Shown piece after piece: positions 42,411 through 50,769 of a stretch of 64,000 nucleotides of DNA. This DNA comes from Paracoccus litorisediminis (GTDB lineage: Bacteria; Pseudomonadota; Alphaproteobacteria; Rhodobacterales; Rhodobacteraceae). The position numbers and the translations under genes were made by a program. Position 1 is the first letter of the stretch. Each line of letters begins with the position of its first letter. A model generated the notes under the pieces. That model did not search any database, had not been told where the DNA came from, and saw only the letters and a list, made by a program, of their open reading frames with translations. Where the stretch lies: the NCBI RefSeq assembly GCF_009711205.1, contig NZ_WMIG01000020.1:19781-83780 (forward strand), given 5' to 3'.

Positions 42411-44573
42411 TCAGTTGGTCTTCGGAGCCTCGGGCTTCGACGGTGCGGATGCATCTCCGTTTTTGACGGCCAGCCATGCCTGATCCAGCACATAGGCGCG
42501 GACTGCCTCGGCATCATCGGCGCTTAGATGCTTGGCAAAGGAAATCATGCCATTATCGCTCAATGCGCCATTGATGACGACATCGTGGAAGCCCTCCTTG
42601 CTGGCCGAGACATAGGACCAGCGCAGGTCCGGCAGCACGCCCGAGCTGATCGCCAGCGGGCCGTGGCAGACCATGCAGTTTTCCGCGTAATGCACGAAGC
42701 CCTTCTGGACCAGCGCCGCATCCTTGATCGGCTCGGCCTTGGGGGTCTTTTCGACCGTGTCCTGCATCGGATCGGGAACCGTGCCCTTGCCACCCAGCTT
42801 GAAGACAAAGACCCGACCCACATCGGGGGCCACGGCCTTGTCCCAGGCAAAGCCCCAGTTCAGCGCCCATGATCCGCCCCAGCCGGTCGCCACGGCGACA
42901 TATTGTTCGCCGTCGATCTCATAGGTTGAGGGCGCGGCCTGAATGCCGCTTTTCAGGTTCATGCCCCACAGCTTCTGGCCGGTGCTGCCGTCCAGCGCCA
43001 TGAAATAGCCCTTGATGTCGCCTTGGAACACCAGCCCGGTTTCGGTGGTCAGGAGACCGCCATTGAAGGGACCGGAATGCGGATAGACCCAGGCGGGTTT
43101 CTGGACGACCGGGTCCCAGGCCATCAACGTGCCGGTCAGGTTCTTGCGCACTTCCTCAAGCGTGCCGGCCGGATAGGTCGGCGGCAGGCCCGCGGCAAAG
43201 TCATAGCCGGGGTTCCAGCGCATCGGGTTGGTGCGGTCGACGGGGCGGTCCTGAACGAACTGCGCCATCTGCTGTGCGGGCAGATAGACCAGCCCGGTAT
43301 CGGGGTTATAGGCCATCGGATGCCAGTTATGCGCGCCCGACGGGGCGGGGATGGCAAGGAAACCGGCCTCGGAGTCACGTGCGGCGGGGTTCTCGATCGG
43401 GCGGCCCTTGTCGTCCAGCCCGGTCGCCCATGTCTGATGCGCAAAGGGCGCGCCGGAAATGAACTCGCCGGTGGCGGCATCCAGCACATAGAAGAAGCCG
43501 TTCTTGGGTGCCTGCATGACGACGCGGCGCTTGGCCCCGTCCTTGCCCAGGGGCAGGTCGGCCAGAATGATGCTTTGCGTGGCGGTGTAATCCCACATGT
43601 CGCGCGGCGTGGTCTGGAAATGCCACTTATAGGCGCCGGTATCGGCATCCAGCGCCAGAATGGACGACAGGAACAGGTTGTCGCCATTGCCCTTGGGATC
43701 GCGGATCTTGGGGTTGAAGGGCGAGGCGTTGCCGGTCCCGACCAGCACCGTGTCATTCACCTGATCATAGACGATGCTGTCCCATGCGGTGCCGCCGCCG
43801 CCGTCGGTCTTCCACGCGCCCTCATCGCCCCAGGTGTCGTTGCCAAGCCGGGCGAACGCCTCGTCCGACGCCGCTCCGTCGGGCTTCTTGTCGGGGTTGG
43901 GGGTGATGAAGAAGCGCCAGTCCAATGCGCCGGTCTCGGCATCATAGGCCGAGACATAGCCCCGCACCCCGAATTCCGAACCGCTATTTCCGATCAGCAC
44001 CCGTCCCTTGACGATGCGCGGCGCGCCGGTGATCGTGTAGGGCTTGGACTGATCGACGGTGACCGTGCTCCAGACCAGCTTGCCGGTTTTGGCATCCAGC
44101 GCCTCAAGTCGACCGTCAAAGACGCCGACATAGACCTTGTCGCCATAGACGGCGACGCCGCGGTTGATGACATCGCAGCAGGACTTCGCCGCCGCCTCGC
44201 CCGAGACCTTGGGGTCATAGACCCACAATTCCTTGCCGGTCTTGGCGTCCAACGCATAGACGATCGACCATGCCCCGGTCAGATACATCACCCCGTCGAC
44301 GATGATCGGCGTCGCCTCGACCCCGCGGCTGGTCGCAAGGTCATAGGTCCATGCAATGCCCAGTTCGTCCGCGTTTTTCTTGTCGATCTGCGACAGGCGC
44401 GCATAGCGCTGTTCGTCATAGGTGCCGCCATAGGTCAGCCATTCCTGCGGCGTCTTTTCGGCATTCAGCAGACGCTCGGTCGTGACGCCCGCACCATCCC
44501 CGGCCTGCGTGGCCGCGCCTCCCAAGATCAGCAGCGCACCCGTAAGGGCGCCTGCCTGCATTTTTCTGAACAT
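42411..44573 (-). CDS. PQQ-dependent quinohaemoprotein alcohol dehydrogenase
   Basis: A 720-residue periplasmic enzyme: signal peptide (to about TQAG, 24), an eight-bladed PQQ propeller with tryptophan-docking repeats (DAKTGKELWVYDP, DAKTGKLVWST), the vicinal disulfide Cys-Cys in AKSCCDV near 130, and a C-terminal cytochrome c domain with CMVCH and probable axial Met in DNGMISF. After the catalytic Asp in WDYTATQ, the lanthanide-type Asp is replaced by Thr, which fits a calcium enzyme. The frame runs to 44654, but MFRKMQ at 44573 is preferred (GAGAGA upstream). It oxidises alcohols and passes electrons via its own haem. It is divergent from the hydratase-aldolase genes. Confidence 0.93.
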   Translation of the reverse strand: MFRKMQAGALTGALLILGGAATQAGDGAGVTTERLLNAEKTPQEWLTYGGTYDEQRYARLSQIDKKNADELGIAWTYDLATSRGVEATPIIVDGVMYLTGAWSIVYALDAKTGKELWVYDPKVSGEAAAKSCCDVINRGVAVYGDKVYVGVFDGRLEALDAKTGKLVWSTVTVDQSKPYTITGAPRIVKGRVLIGNSGSEFGVRGYVSAYDAETGALDWRFFITPNPDKKPDGAASDEAFARLGNDTWGDEGAWKTDGGGGTAWDSIVYDQVNDTVLVGTGNASPFNPKIRDPKGNGDNLFLSSILALDADTGAYKWHFQTTPRDMWDYTATQSIILADLPLGKDGAKRRVVMQAPKNGFFYVLDAATGEFISGAPFAHQTWATGLDDKGRPIENPAARDSEAGFLAIPAPSGAHNWHPMAYNPDTGLVYLPAQQMAQFVQDRPVDRTNPMRWNPGYDFAAGLPPTYPAGTLEEVRKNLTGTLMAWDPVVQKPAWVYPHSGPFNGGLLTTETGLVFQGDIKGYFMALDGSTGQKLWGMNLKSGIQAAPSTYEIDGEQYVAVATGWGGSWALNWGFAWDKAVAPDVGRVFVFKLGGKGTVPDPMQDTVEKTPKAEPIKDAALVQKGFVHYAENCMVCHGPLAISSGVLPDLRWSYVSASKEGFHDVVINGALSDNGMISFAKHLSADDAEAVRAYVLDQAWLAVKNGDASAPSKPEAPKTN

Positions 44574-44761
44574 GTTCTCTCTCCCACCCGGACTGATCCG
44601 GCCTCTGGGTGGAAGTTGCGGTCTTGACGCAGCGGGCGCTTGATCCAACGTCATCGGGCGCGCGGTCCGTGGTCAAGCTCTTGACCTGTCGTCCGCTATC
44701 GTCTCGGGATCGGAAAGGTCGTGGAGGCGACCCGACGACTGCAAAGCGAGGAGGCAGAGCG

Positions 44762-45550
44762 ATGTTCGACCAACAGACCACGGACCGGCTGGCGGATGAA
44801 TTGTATGGTGCGTTGCGCAGCGGGGTGACGATCCCGCTGATCAGCAAGCGCCACCCCGACGTGACCGTCGATGAGGCCTACCGCGTGTCTCTGAGCGTGC
44901 TGAACCGCCGGCTGGCCGATGGCGAAAAGCTGATCGGCAAGAAGATCGGCCTGACTTCGCAGGCGATGCAGCAGATGCTGGGCATTTCCGAGCCGGATTA
45001 CGGTTTCCTGACCGATGCGATGCAGGTGGCTGACGGCGCGACCGTGACCATCGCCCAGCAGATGATCACCCCGATGATCGAGGCCGAGATCGCCTTTGTC
45101 ATGCGCGCGCCGCTGCCGCTGGAAGGGATGACCCCGGAAATGGTGCTGGAGGCGACCGAGTATGTCGCGGCCAGCTTTGAGCTGGTCGATACCCGTTTCG
45201 ACACGCCGAAACTGGCAATCGTCGATACCGTGGCCGACAATGCCAGCAGCGCCCTGTTCCAACTGGGACAGGATCGCATCGATCCGCGCGATCTGGACCT
45301 GAACGCCGTCATCTGCACGCTGCTGCGCAATGGCGCGGTGCAATCCACCGGCAAGGGCGAGGCGGTGATGGGCTCGCCCCTGAACAGCGTGGCGTGGCTG
45401 GCGAACCGGTTGGGCGCACTTGGTGTCCAGATCGAGGCGGGCGATGTCGTTCTGCCCGGATCGCTGGTACCGATGGTTCCGGTCGCGCCGGGCGACAGGC
45501 TGGAGGCCGAGTTCACCGGCATCGGCCGCGTCACCTGCTTCTTTGCCTGA
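44762..45550 (+). CDS. 2-Keto-4-pentenoate hydratase family protein (MhpD/DmpE-like)
   Basis: A 262-residue member of the fumarylacetoacetase-like hydratases that add water to 2-oxopent-4-enoate to give 4-hydroxy-2-oxovalerate. Marks: KLIGKKIGLTSQAMQQML near 59, PDYGFLTDAM, the acidic metal site PMIEAEIAFVM near 100, and ASFELVDTRFD near 138. ATG at 44762 has GAGGAGG upstream; the longer frame from 44609 is unlikely. The aldolase gene follows by 8 bases, so the two should act in sequence in the lower part of a meta-cleavage-type pathway. Confidence 0.9.
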   Translation: MFDQQTTDRLADELYGALRSGVTIPLISKRHPDVTVDEAYRVSLSVLNRRLADGEKLIGKKIGLTSQAMQQMLGISEPDYGFLTDAMQVADGATVTIAQQMITPMIEAEIAFVMRAPLPLEGMTPEMVLEATEYVAASFELVDTRFDTPKLAIVDTVADNASSALFQLGQDRIDPRDLDLNAVICTLLRNGAVQSTGKGEAVMGSPLNSVAWLANRLGALGVQIEAGDVVLPGSLVPMVPVAPGDRLEAEFTGIGRVTCFFA

Positions 45551-45558
45551 GGGTCACC

Positions 45559-46347
45559 ATGCAGAATATCTCGTTGAAGAAATGGAAAAGCGGCACGGCC
45601 AGCCCCGGCGCATGGATCTGCCTGTCCGAGGTCCATACCGCCGAAATGCTGGCGCGCATGGGCTTTGACTGGCTGTGCTTCGACCTGCAGCACGGGCTGA
45701 TCTCGGAAGCGCAGCTTCAGACGCTGATCCCCGCGATCTCGGGGACGGATGCGACCCCGATCGTCCGGGTGGTCAGCAATGATGCCGGGCAGATCGGGCG
45801 GGCGCTGGATGCCGGCGCGCATGGCATTATCGTGCCCATGGTGAACTCGGCCGAGGAAGCGCGCCGCGCCGCCTCGGCCTGTCGCTATCCGATGGAAGGC
45901 ACCCGGTCCTGTGGACCACTGCGCGGCTTCATGCTGGACGGCCCGGATTACCTGCGCAGCGCCAATGCCGAAGTCGCCTGCATCGTCATGATCGAAACGA
46001 GCGAGGGGCTGGAACAGGTCGAGGCGATTGCCGCCACGCCGGGCGTCGATGCCATTTTCATCGGCCCGATGGACCTGTGCTTCGGTCTGGGCCTTGTCCC
46101 CGGCGATTTCGGCGCGCCCGCCTTTGTCGCGGCGATCGCCCGCATCCGTGCCGCCTGCGCGGCTGCCGGCAAGGCCGTCGGCCTGTTCGGCTATTCGCCG
46201 GAACTGGCGGGGCAGGCGTTGAAGGACGGCTTCAACTTCGTCTCGGTCGGGACGGATCTGGGCTTTTTGCGGCAGGGGACGGCCAGCGCCATCGCGGCGG
46301 CAGGCGGCCTTGGCCAGCAGGAGACGCGCAAGCCCGGCGGCTATTGA
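45559..46347 (+). CDS. HpcH/HpaI-family class II aldolase
   Basis: A 262-residue metal-dependent pyruvate aldolase (HpaI / 4-hydroxy-2-oxovalerate type). Visible site: GFDWLCFDLQHGL near 33 (His), PIVRVVSND near 62 (Arg), CIVMIETSEGLEQV near 137 (metal Glu) and FIGPMDLCFGLG near 165 (metal Asp). Eight bases after the hydratase gene; together they would convert 2-oxopentenoate-type acids into pyruvate and an aldehyde. The aldehyde could be handled by the nearby aldehyde dehydrogenase, which is inference. Confidence 0.9.
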   Translation: MQNISLKKWKSGTASPGAWICLSEVHTAEMLARMGFDWLCFDLQHGLISEAQLQTLIPAISGTDATPIVRVVSNDAGQIGRALDAGAHGIIVPMVNSAEEARRAASACRYPMEGTRSCGPLRGFMLDGPDYLRSANAEVACIVMIETSEGLEQVEAIAATPGVDAIFIGPMDLCFGLGLVPGDFGAPAFVAAIARIRAACAAAGKAVGLFGYSPELAGQALKDGFNFVSVGTDLGFLRQGTASAIAAAGGLGQQETRKPGGY

Positions 46348-46380
46348 TCCGCACCTGATCCGGCTTGATTTCCCGCGCGT

Positions 46381-46410
46381 CATGATTGATGTAATGCAAC
46401 ATCCATCATG
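46381..46410. promoter_or_regulatory. Inverted repeat upstream of the AraC gene
   Basis: CATGATTGATG and CATCCATCATG form an 11-base dyad with one mismatch around an 8-base spacer, ending 20 bases before the regulator's ATG. Good candidate for an operator of the AraC regulator or a site of autoregulation. Binding not shown. Confidence 0.5.
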
Positions 46411-46429
46411 ATGCGCGGGGAGGCGCAGA

Positions 46430-47446
46430 ATGGTATTCCAACAATTGCGGTTGATCCGCACCGGCGCCCTTGAGGGGTTCCGGGACTATGTCTTCATGCT
46501 GGGCGGCGATCCCGATCCGATCCTGCGCAGCGCCGGGATCGACCCCGCCACGCTGAACGCACCCGAGACCCAGATCAACCTTGCGCATTACGTCAGCGCG
46601 CTGAACCTTGCCGCCGAGGCGACGGGAACACCCGCCTTTGGCCTGCTGCTGTCGCAGCGGCAAAGCTTGGACAATGTCGGCGCCGTCGGATATCTGGCCC
46701 GCCACGCCCCGACATTGCAGGTGGCGCTGGAGGAGCTGTCTCGTTTCCTGCGGCTGCATGACGGCGGCACCTTTCTGGAGGTTGATCAAAGCGACGACAC
46801 CACGCTGATTGGGCTGAAATTCTCGGGTGCGGAGGGGCTGCCGGGAATTCAGCGCGTGGAACTGGCCATGGGCTTGCTGCTGAAATTCCTGCGCTCGGTG
46901 ATGGCGGAAAACTGGACGGCGACGGCGGTCCATTTCGAACATAAACGCCCCGCCAGCCCGCAATATCACGAGCGGCTGTTCCGCTGCCCGATCTATTACG
47001 AGCAGCCCTTCACCGCGGTCGAACTGCCCAGTGGCGGGCTGCAAACCCGTCCGAAAAATGCCGATCATGTGCTGTTCAGCATCCTTCGCGGCCATATCGA
47101 GCGTCTCAATGCCGAATTGGGCAGCGATCTGGTGGGTCAGCTGCGGCGCATCATCCATAACCAGCTGGAAAACGGCCCGCCTCGGCTGGATGAGGCCGCT
47201 GCGGCACTGGGGCTTAGCCGCCATGTCCTGCAGCGCCGTCTCAAGGATTTCGGGACCAGCTTCCAGACCCTGCAGCAATCCGTCCGCTTCGAGGCGGCGC
47301 AGCGTTATCTGGCCGAAACCGATCTGCCGTTGGTCGAAATCAGCGGCATCCTGTCATTTTCCGAAGCGGCGGTGTTCACCCGAACCTTTCAGCGCCTGGC
47401 CGGAATGACGCCTTCTGAATGGCGGCGCGAGAACCGAATCCGTTAG
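46430..47446 (+). CDS. AraC-family transcriptional regulator
   Basis: A 338-residue regulator of the OruR/ArgR-like branch: N-terminal arabinose-binding-like domain of the 'Arabinose_bd' type (VFMLGGDPDPILRSAGID, NVGAVGYLARHAPTLQVAL) and a C-terminal double helix-turn-helix from about 235 (RLDEAAAALGLSRHVLQRRL, LVEISGILSFSEAAVFTRTF). It lies 82 bases after the aldolase gene on the same strand with a dyad between them. It likely controls the hydratase-aldolase operon and perhaps the divergent PQQ dehydrogenase. Confidence 0.9.
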   Translation: MVFQQLRLIRTGALEGFRDYVFMLGGDPDPILRSAGIDPATLNAPETQINLAHYVSALNLAAEATGTPAFGLLLSQRQSLDNVGAVGYLARHAPTLQVALEELSRFLRLHDGGTFLEVDQSDDTTLIGLKFSGAEGLPGIQRVELAMGLLLKFLRSVMAENWTATAVHFEHKRPASPQYHERLFRCPIYYEQPFTAVELPSGGLQTRPKNADHVLFSILRGHIERLNAELGSDLVGQLRRIIHNQLENGPPRLDEAAAALGLSRHVLQRRLKDFGTSFQTLQQSVRFEAAQRYLAETDLPLVEISGILSFSEAAVFTRTFQRLAGMTPSEWRRENRIR

Positions 47447-47508
47447 TTCTCGCGCCGCATCCCGCGCCGCGCATGCCCGCATGGGATGAGGCGGCGGCGT
47501 GGGAACCC

Positions 47509-48945
47509 TTATTTCGTCAGCCGTTTCCGGATTTCCTTGCGGATCGCCGCGCCATAGGGCGGGCGCAGCATCTTGATGATTTCCGAACCGGTCTGGCGAT
47601 AGACGCCCTTGGCATGGCTGAAGGTCAGGAAGCCCTCCCAGCCGTGGTAATTCCCCATGCCCGACGGGCCGGTGCCGCCAAAAGGCAGGTCCTCTTGCGC
47701 GACATGGAACAGCGTGTCGTTCACCGTCACCCCGCCCGAGGTGGTGCGGTTCAGCACATGCTCGCGTTCCTCGGCGGCCTCGCCAAAGTAATACAGCGCC
47801 AGCGGACGCGGCCGGTCGTTGATCATGGCAATGGCATCGTCGATCTTGCGATAGGTGCGGACCGGCAGGATCGGGCCAAAGATTTCCTCTTGCATCACCG
47901 CCATGTCGTCGGTCGCGTTCAGGATCAGATGCGGCGGGATCTTGTGATGCGGCTGCTGGGTGAAGTTTTCGCCCTTGGGATTGATCTCGACGATCTCGGC
48001 CCCCTTCTGGCGTGCATCCTCGATCAGGCCCAGCAGGCGGTCGTAATGGCGCTGGTTGATGATCGAGCCGTAATCGTCATTGTCCTTCAGGCCCGACGGA
48101 TACATCTCGGCGACGGCCGCGCGCGTCGCGGTGACGAATTCGCCGGTCTTGCCCTCGGGCACCAGCGCGTAATCGGGGGCGGTGCAGATCTGGCCGGCAT
48201 TCAGCGTCTTGCCATGCATGATCCGACGCGCCGATTTCGCCATGTTGGCCGATTGCCCGACGATGGTGGGGGACTTGCCGCCCAGCTCCAGCGTGACCGG
48301 CACAAGGTTTTCCGCCGCCGCGCGCATGACATGGCGTCCGACAGCGGTCGAGCCGGTAAAGATCATGTGGTCGAAAGGCAGGGCGGTAAAGGCTGCGCCG
48401 GTCTGGGCATCGCCGGTGGCGACCGACAGCACCTCGGCATCGAAATATTTCGGCACCAGCTCGGCCACCAGCGCCGAGGTCCGCGCGGTGAATTCCGAGG
48501 GCTTCACCATCGCCCGGTTTCCCGCCGCGAAAATCCCCGCCAGCGGCGAGAAGATCATCCCGATCGGGAAGTTCCATGGCGAGACGATGCCGACCACGCC
48601 CTTGGGCTGGTAATGCAGCACCGCCCGCGCGCCCAGCAGGCCCAGCGGAAATTCGACCGGACGCTTCGACGGCTTCATCCACTTGCGCAGGTTTTTCTTG
48701 GCGTGCTTGAGCGCGTTCACCGACTGCACCAGATCGGCGAATGCCGTCTGATCCTTCGAGCGATGCCCAAAATCCGCCGAGACGGCATCGTAAAGCGCGT
48801 TCTGGTTTTCGACCAGCAGCGCCACGGCGCGGTCGATCCAGCGCGCGCGCGTCGCCTGATCGGGCTGTCCGTCACGGACATGCGCCGCCTTCATCCGCGC
48901 CAGTTGATCCGCCAGCGCATTCGCCGTGTTGCTGTCAAACGCCAT
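47509..48945 (-). CDS. calB: Coniferyl-aldehyde-dehydrogenase-type aldehyde dehydrogenase
   Basis: A 478-residue NAD(P)-dependent aldehyde dehydrogenase. Marks: VVGIVSPWNFPIGMI near 109, FTGSTAVGRHVM near 185, catalytic Glu in LELGGKSPTIV near 208, the catalytic Cys in NAGQICTAPDY near 243 and EEIFGPILPV near 340. The AGQICTAPDY wording is typical of the CalB subfamily. The longer frame to 49032 is unlikely; MAFDSN at 48945 has GGAGTG upstream. It lies downstream of brnQ on the same strand (124-base gap). Confidence 0.9.
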   Translation of the reverse strand: MAFDSNTANALADQLARMKAAHVRDGQPDQATRARWIDRAVALLVENQNALYDAVSADFGHRSKDQTAFADLVQSVNALKHAKKNLRKWMKPSKRPVEFPLGLLGARAVLHYQPKGVVGIVSPWNFPIGMIFSPLAGIFAAGNRAMVKPSEFTARTSALVAELVPKYFDAEVLSVATGDAQTGAAFTALPFDHMIFTGSTAVGRHVMRAAAENLVPVTLELGGKSPTIVGQSANMAKSARRIMHGKTLNAGQICTAPDYALVPEGKTGEFVTATRAAVAEMYPSGLKDNDDYGSIINQRHYDRLLGLIEDARQKGAEIVEINPKGENFTQQPHHKIPPHLILNATDDMAVMQEEIFGPILPVRTYRKIDDAIAMINDRPRPLALYYFGEAAEEREHVLNRTTSGGVTVNDTLFHVAQEDLPFGGTGPSGMGNYHGWEGFLTFSHAKGVYRQTGSEIIKMLRPPYGAAIRKEIRKRLTK

Positions 48946-49069
48946 TTCAGACACTCCTCCCCCTGAGCCAGCGCCCATTCTGGGTGCTTCCCCGCGGACG
49001 ACATTGACCGAACATGGCCATCGCCGTTTCATGAAGTCAAATCCGCGTCTCCGGGTCGGGGCGCCTGTA

Positions 49070-50425
49070 TCAGACCGTGGGGCGGTCGGTCAGGTTGGGT
49101 CTGCCCGACAACTGCCAGATCAGCCCGCCGATCATGCCTCCGACAATCGACGGCACCAGCCAGGAAAATCCCAGCGACGACAGCGGGATCGCGTCATAGG
49201 CGTGTTGCAGCGCCGCGGGCAGGGTGATCCCCAGCTTGCCCGAACAGGCCAATACAAGATCATAGGCCCCCATCAGAAAGGCGACCAGCGCAGCCCCCTT
49301 CCAGACCCCGTCATTCGGCAGAAAGCGCGACAGCAGGCCCAGCAGCACCACGCAGATGGCCAGCGGGTAGAACAGCCGGAAGAACGGATCGGCCAGCTTG
49401 ACGATATAATCGACGCCGCCGAATGCCTGCGCCATCGAGGTGGCCGAGACGATCAGCACTGCCGTCCGGTAGCTGATCCGGTCTCCGGTCCATTTCTGCA
49501 GATATTCGCCCAGCACGGCGGTCGCGCCGATCGCGGTGGTCAGGCAGGCCAGCACCACCGCCACGGCCAAGGCATTCGCGCCGACCGAACCGGCAAGCTG
49601 CCCGACCAGCCGCGTCAGCAGGTTCGAATGGGTCACGTCGGCACCCAGCACGCCGCTGCCGGTCGCGCCCAGATGTTCCAACCCGCCATAGACGAAAAGC
49701 AGCCCAAGGAAGGTCACCGCGCAGGCGCCCAGCAGGACCGACCTGAAACCGGCATCATCCGCGTAACCGCGCTCGCGGATGGCCTCGACAAAGATGATGC
49801 CCAGCATCAGACCAGCAAGCACGTCGCCCGTCTGGTAGCCGGTGATCAGGCCCAGGCTGAAGGGCGCGGCCTCGCCGGTGTGGACGGGGGTTCCCAGCGG
49901 CGACAGCACCGACCAAAGGACGATGATCGCCAGCAATCCCAGCAGAAGCGGTGTCAGAAAGCGTCCGATCCGGTCGATCATGTTCGAACGGTCAAGGGCG
50001 AACCACGTGCTTACGCCGATGAACAGCGGGATGAAGAACCAGTGCCATGCGCCCTTTTGCAGGGCTGGGGCAAGGGTCAGGATCCCGGTCTCATATGCGA
50101 CGCTGGCGGTGCGCGGGATCGCGATCATCCATGCCAGAAACACCATTGCGATGAACAGCAGGGCCGGGCCGAACCACGGCGCGATCGGCGCGGTCATCCG
50201 CTCGACGCTGCCGCCGTTGCGCCCAAGGACGAAGACGGTCGCGACCGGCAGAAGCATGCCGGTCAGGGCCAGACCGAACAGCGCCTGCACCCATCCAGAA
50301 CCCGCCAGATAGCCGATCTGCGGCGGAAAGATCAGGTTTCCCGCGCCGAAAAACACCGCAAACATGGCGAAGCCCACGATCAGGGAATCGCGGAAGATCC
50401 GCTGCGGCATGGCAGTGCTGGTCAT
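49070..50425 (-). CDS. brnQ: Branched-chain amino acid carrier BrnQ (LIVCS family)
   Basis: A 451-residue membrane protein with about 12 helices. Family marks: SLIVGFAMFAVFFGAGNLIFPP at the N-terminus (first 20: IVGFAMFAVFFGAGNLIFP), GLALTGMLLPV, and FNLLTR-type segment SNLLTRLVGQLAG. It imports leucine, isoleucine and valine by cation symport. The frame is open to 50671, but MTSTAMPQ at 50425 with GAGGTAACG upstream is the family start. Probably a single-gene unit. Confidence 0.93.
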   Translation of the reverse strand: MTSTAMPQRIFRDSLIVGFAMFAVFFGAGNLIFPPQIGYLAGSGWVQALFGLALTGMLLPVATVFVLGRNGGSVERMTAPIAPWFGPALLFIAMVFLAWMIAIPRTASVAYETGILTLAPALQKGAWHWFFIPLFIGVSTWFALDRSNMIDRIGRFLTPLLLGLLAIIVLWSVLSPLGTPVHTGEAAPFSLGLITGYQTGDVLAGLMLGIIFVEAIRERGYADDAGFRSVLLGACAVTFLGLLFVYGGLEHLGATGSGVLGADVTHSNLLTRLVGQLAGSVGANALAVAVVLACLTTAIGATAVLGEYLQKWTGDRISYRTAVLIVSATSMAQAFGGVDYIVKLADPFFRLFYPLAICVVLLGLLSRFLPNDGVWKGAALVAFLMGAYDLVLACSGKLGITLPAALQHAYDAIPLSSLGFSWLVPSIVGGMIGGLIWQLSGRPNLTDRPTV

Positions 50426-50769
50426 CGTTACCTCGTCAACTCGTTCCCGCCTTGACGGCATGCACCAAGCAACCGGCGACATGACTGTCGCCGCCCCGTC
50501 GCAGGGCGCCATTTCAGGTTTCCGGTCGCGGGCCGCGTGTCGCGGCTCTCGCCCGCAATGCGCGAAAGGCCGATGCCCGCTGATTTCAGCCGGGCAGAAA
50601 CGGCAAATACGGGTGGCGCTATGGCATGGATGGGCGCGGGATTTGAACCCTGTCGGCGGAAATTCGCGCAAGCTACGTTGCGGAACCCGCAGTTACGCGC
50701 GGGGGGTGGACGGGTTCGGGTCGTGACGGCCTGCCCGTCTGGTCTGTGACCAACGGGCAGGCGCGTTGT
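50426..50769. other. 344-base gap between brnQ and the peptidase operon
   Basis: It holds the brnQ promoter side and, at 50729-50762, a long hairpin after the peptidase operon. On the minus strand, the bases 50639-50650 read like a tRNA T-arm (GGGTTCAAATCC), but no matching acceptor stem is found, so I do not call a tRNA. No gene is supported. Confidence 0.5.
50729..50762 (-). terminator. Long hairpin at the end of the peptide operon
   Basis: A 10-bp perfect stem (GCCTGCCCGT / ACGGGCAGGC) continued by an inner 5-bp stem (TGGTC / GACCA) with a TGT loop, 7 bases after the stop of the aminopeptidase gene. No strong T run on the minus strand; it may act as a terminator or as a 3' mRNA stabiliser. 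Confidence 0.6.

Noticed and set aside
42411..44573. Lanthanide-dependent (XoxF/PedH-type) dehydrogenase
   Set aside because: The position two residues after the catalytic Asp is Thr (WDYT), not the Asp expected for lanthanide enzymes; the C-terminal haem domain also points to a quinohaemoprotein ADH.
50620..50720. tRNA-like element on the minus strand (GGGTTCAAATCC T-arm)
   Set aside because: The T-loop wording is good, but only three T-stem pairs form, no matching 7-bp acceptor partner is found within tRNA distance and there is no clear anticodon arm. It may be chance or an old tRNA fragment.
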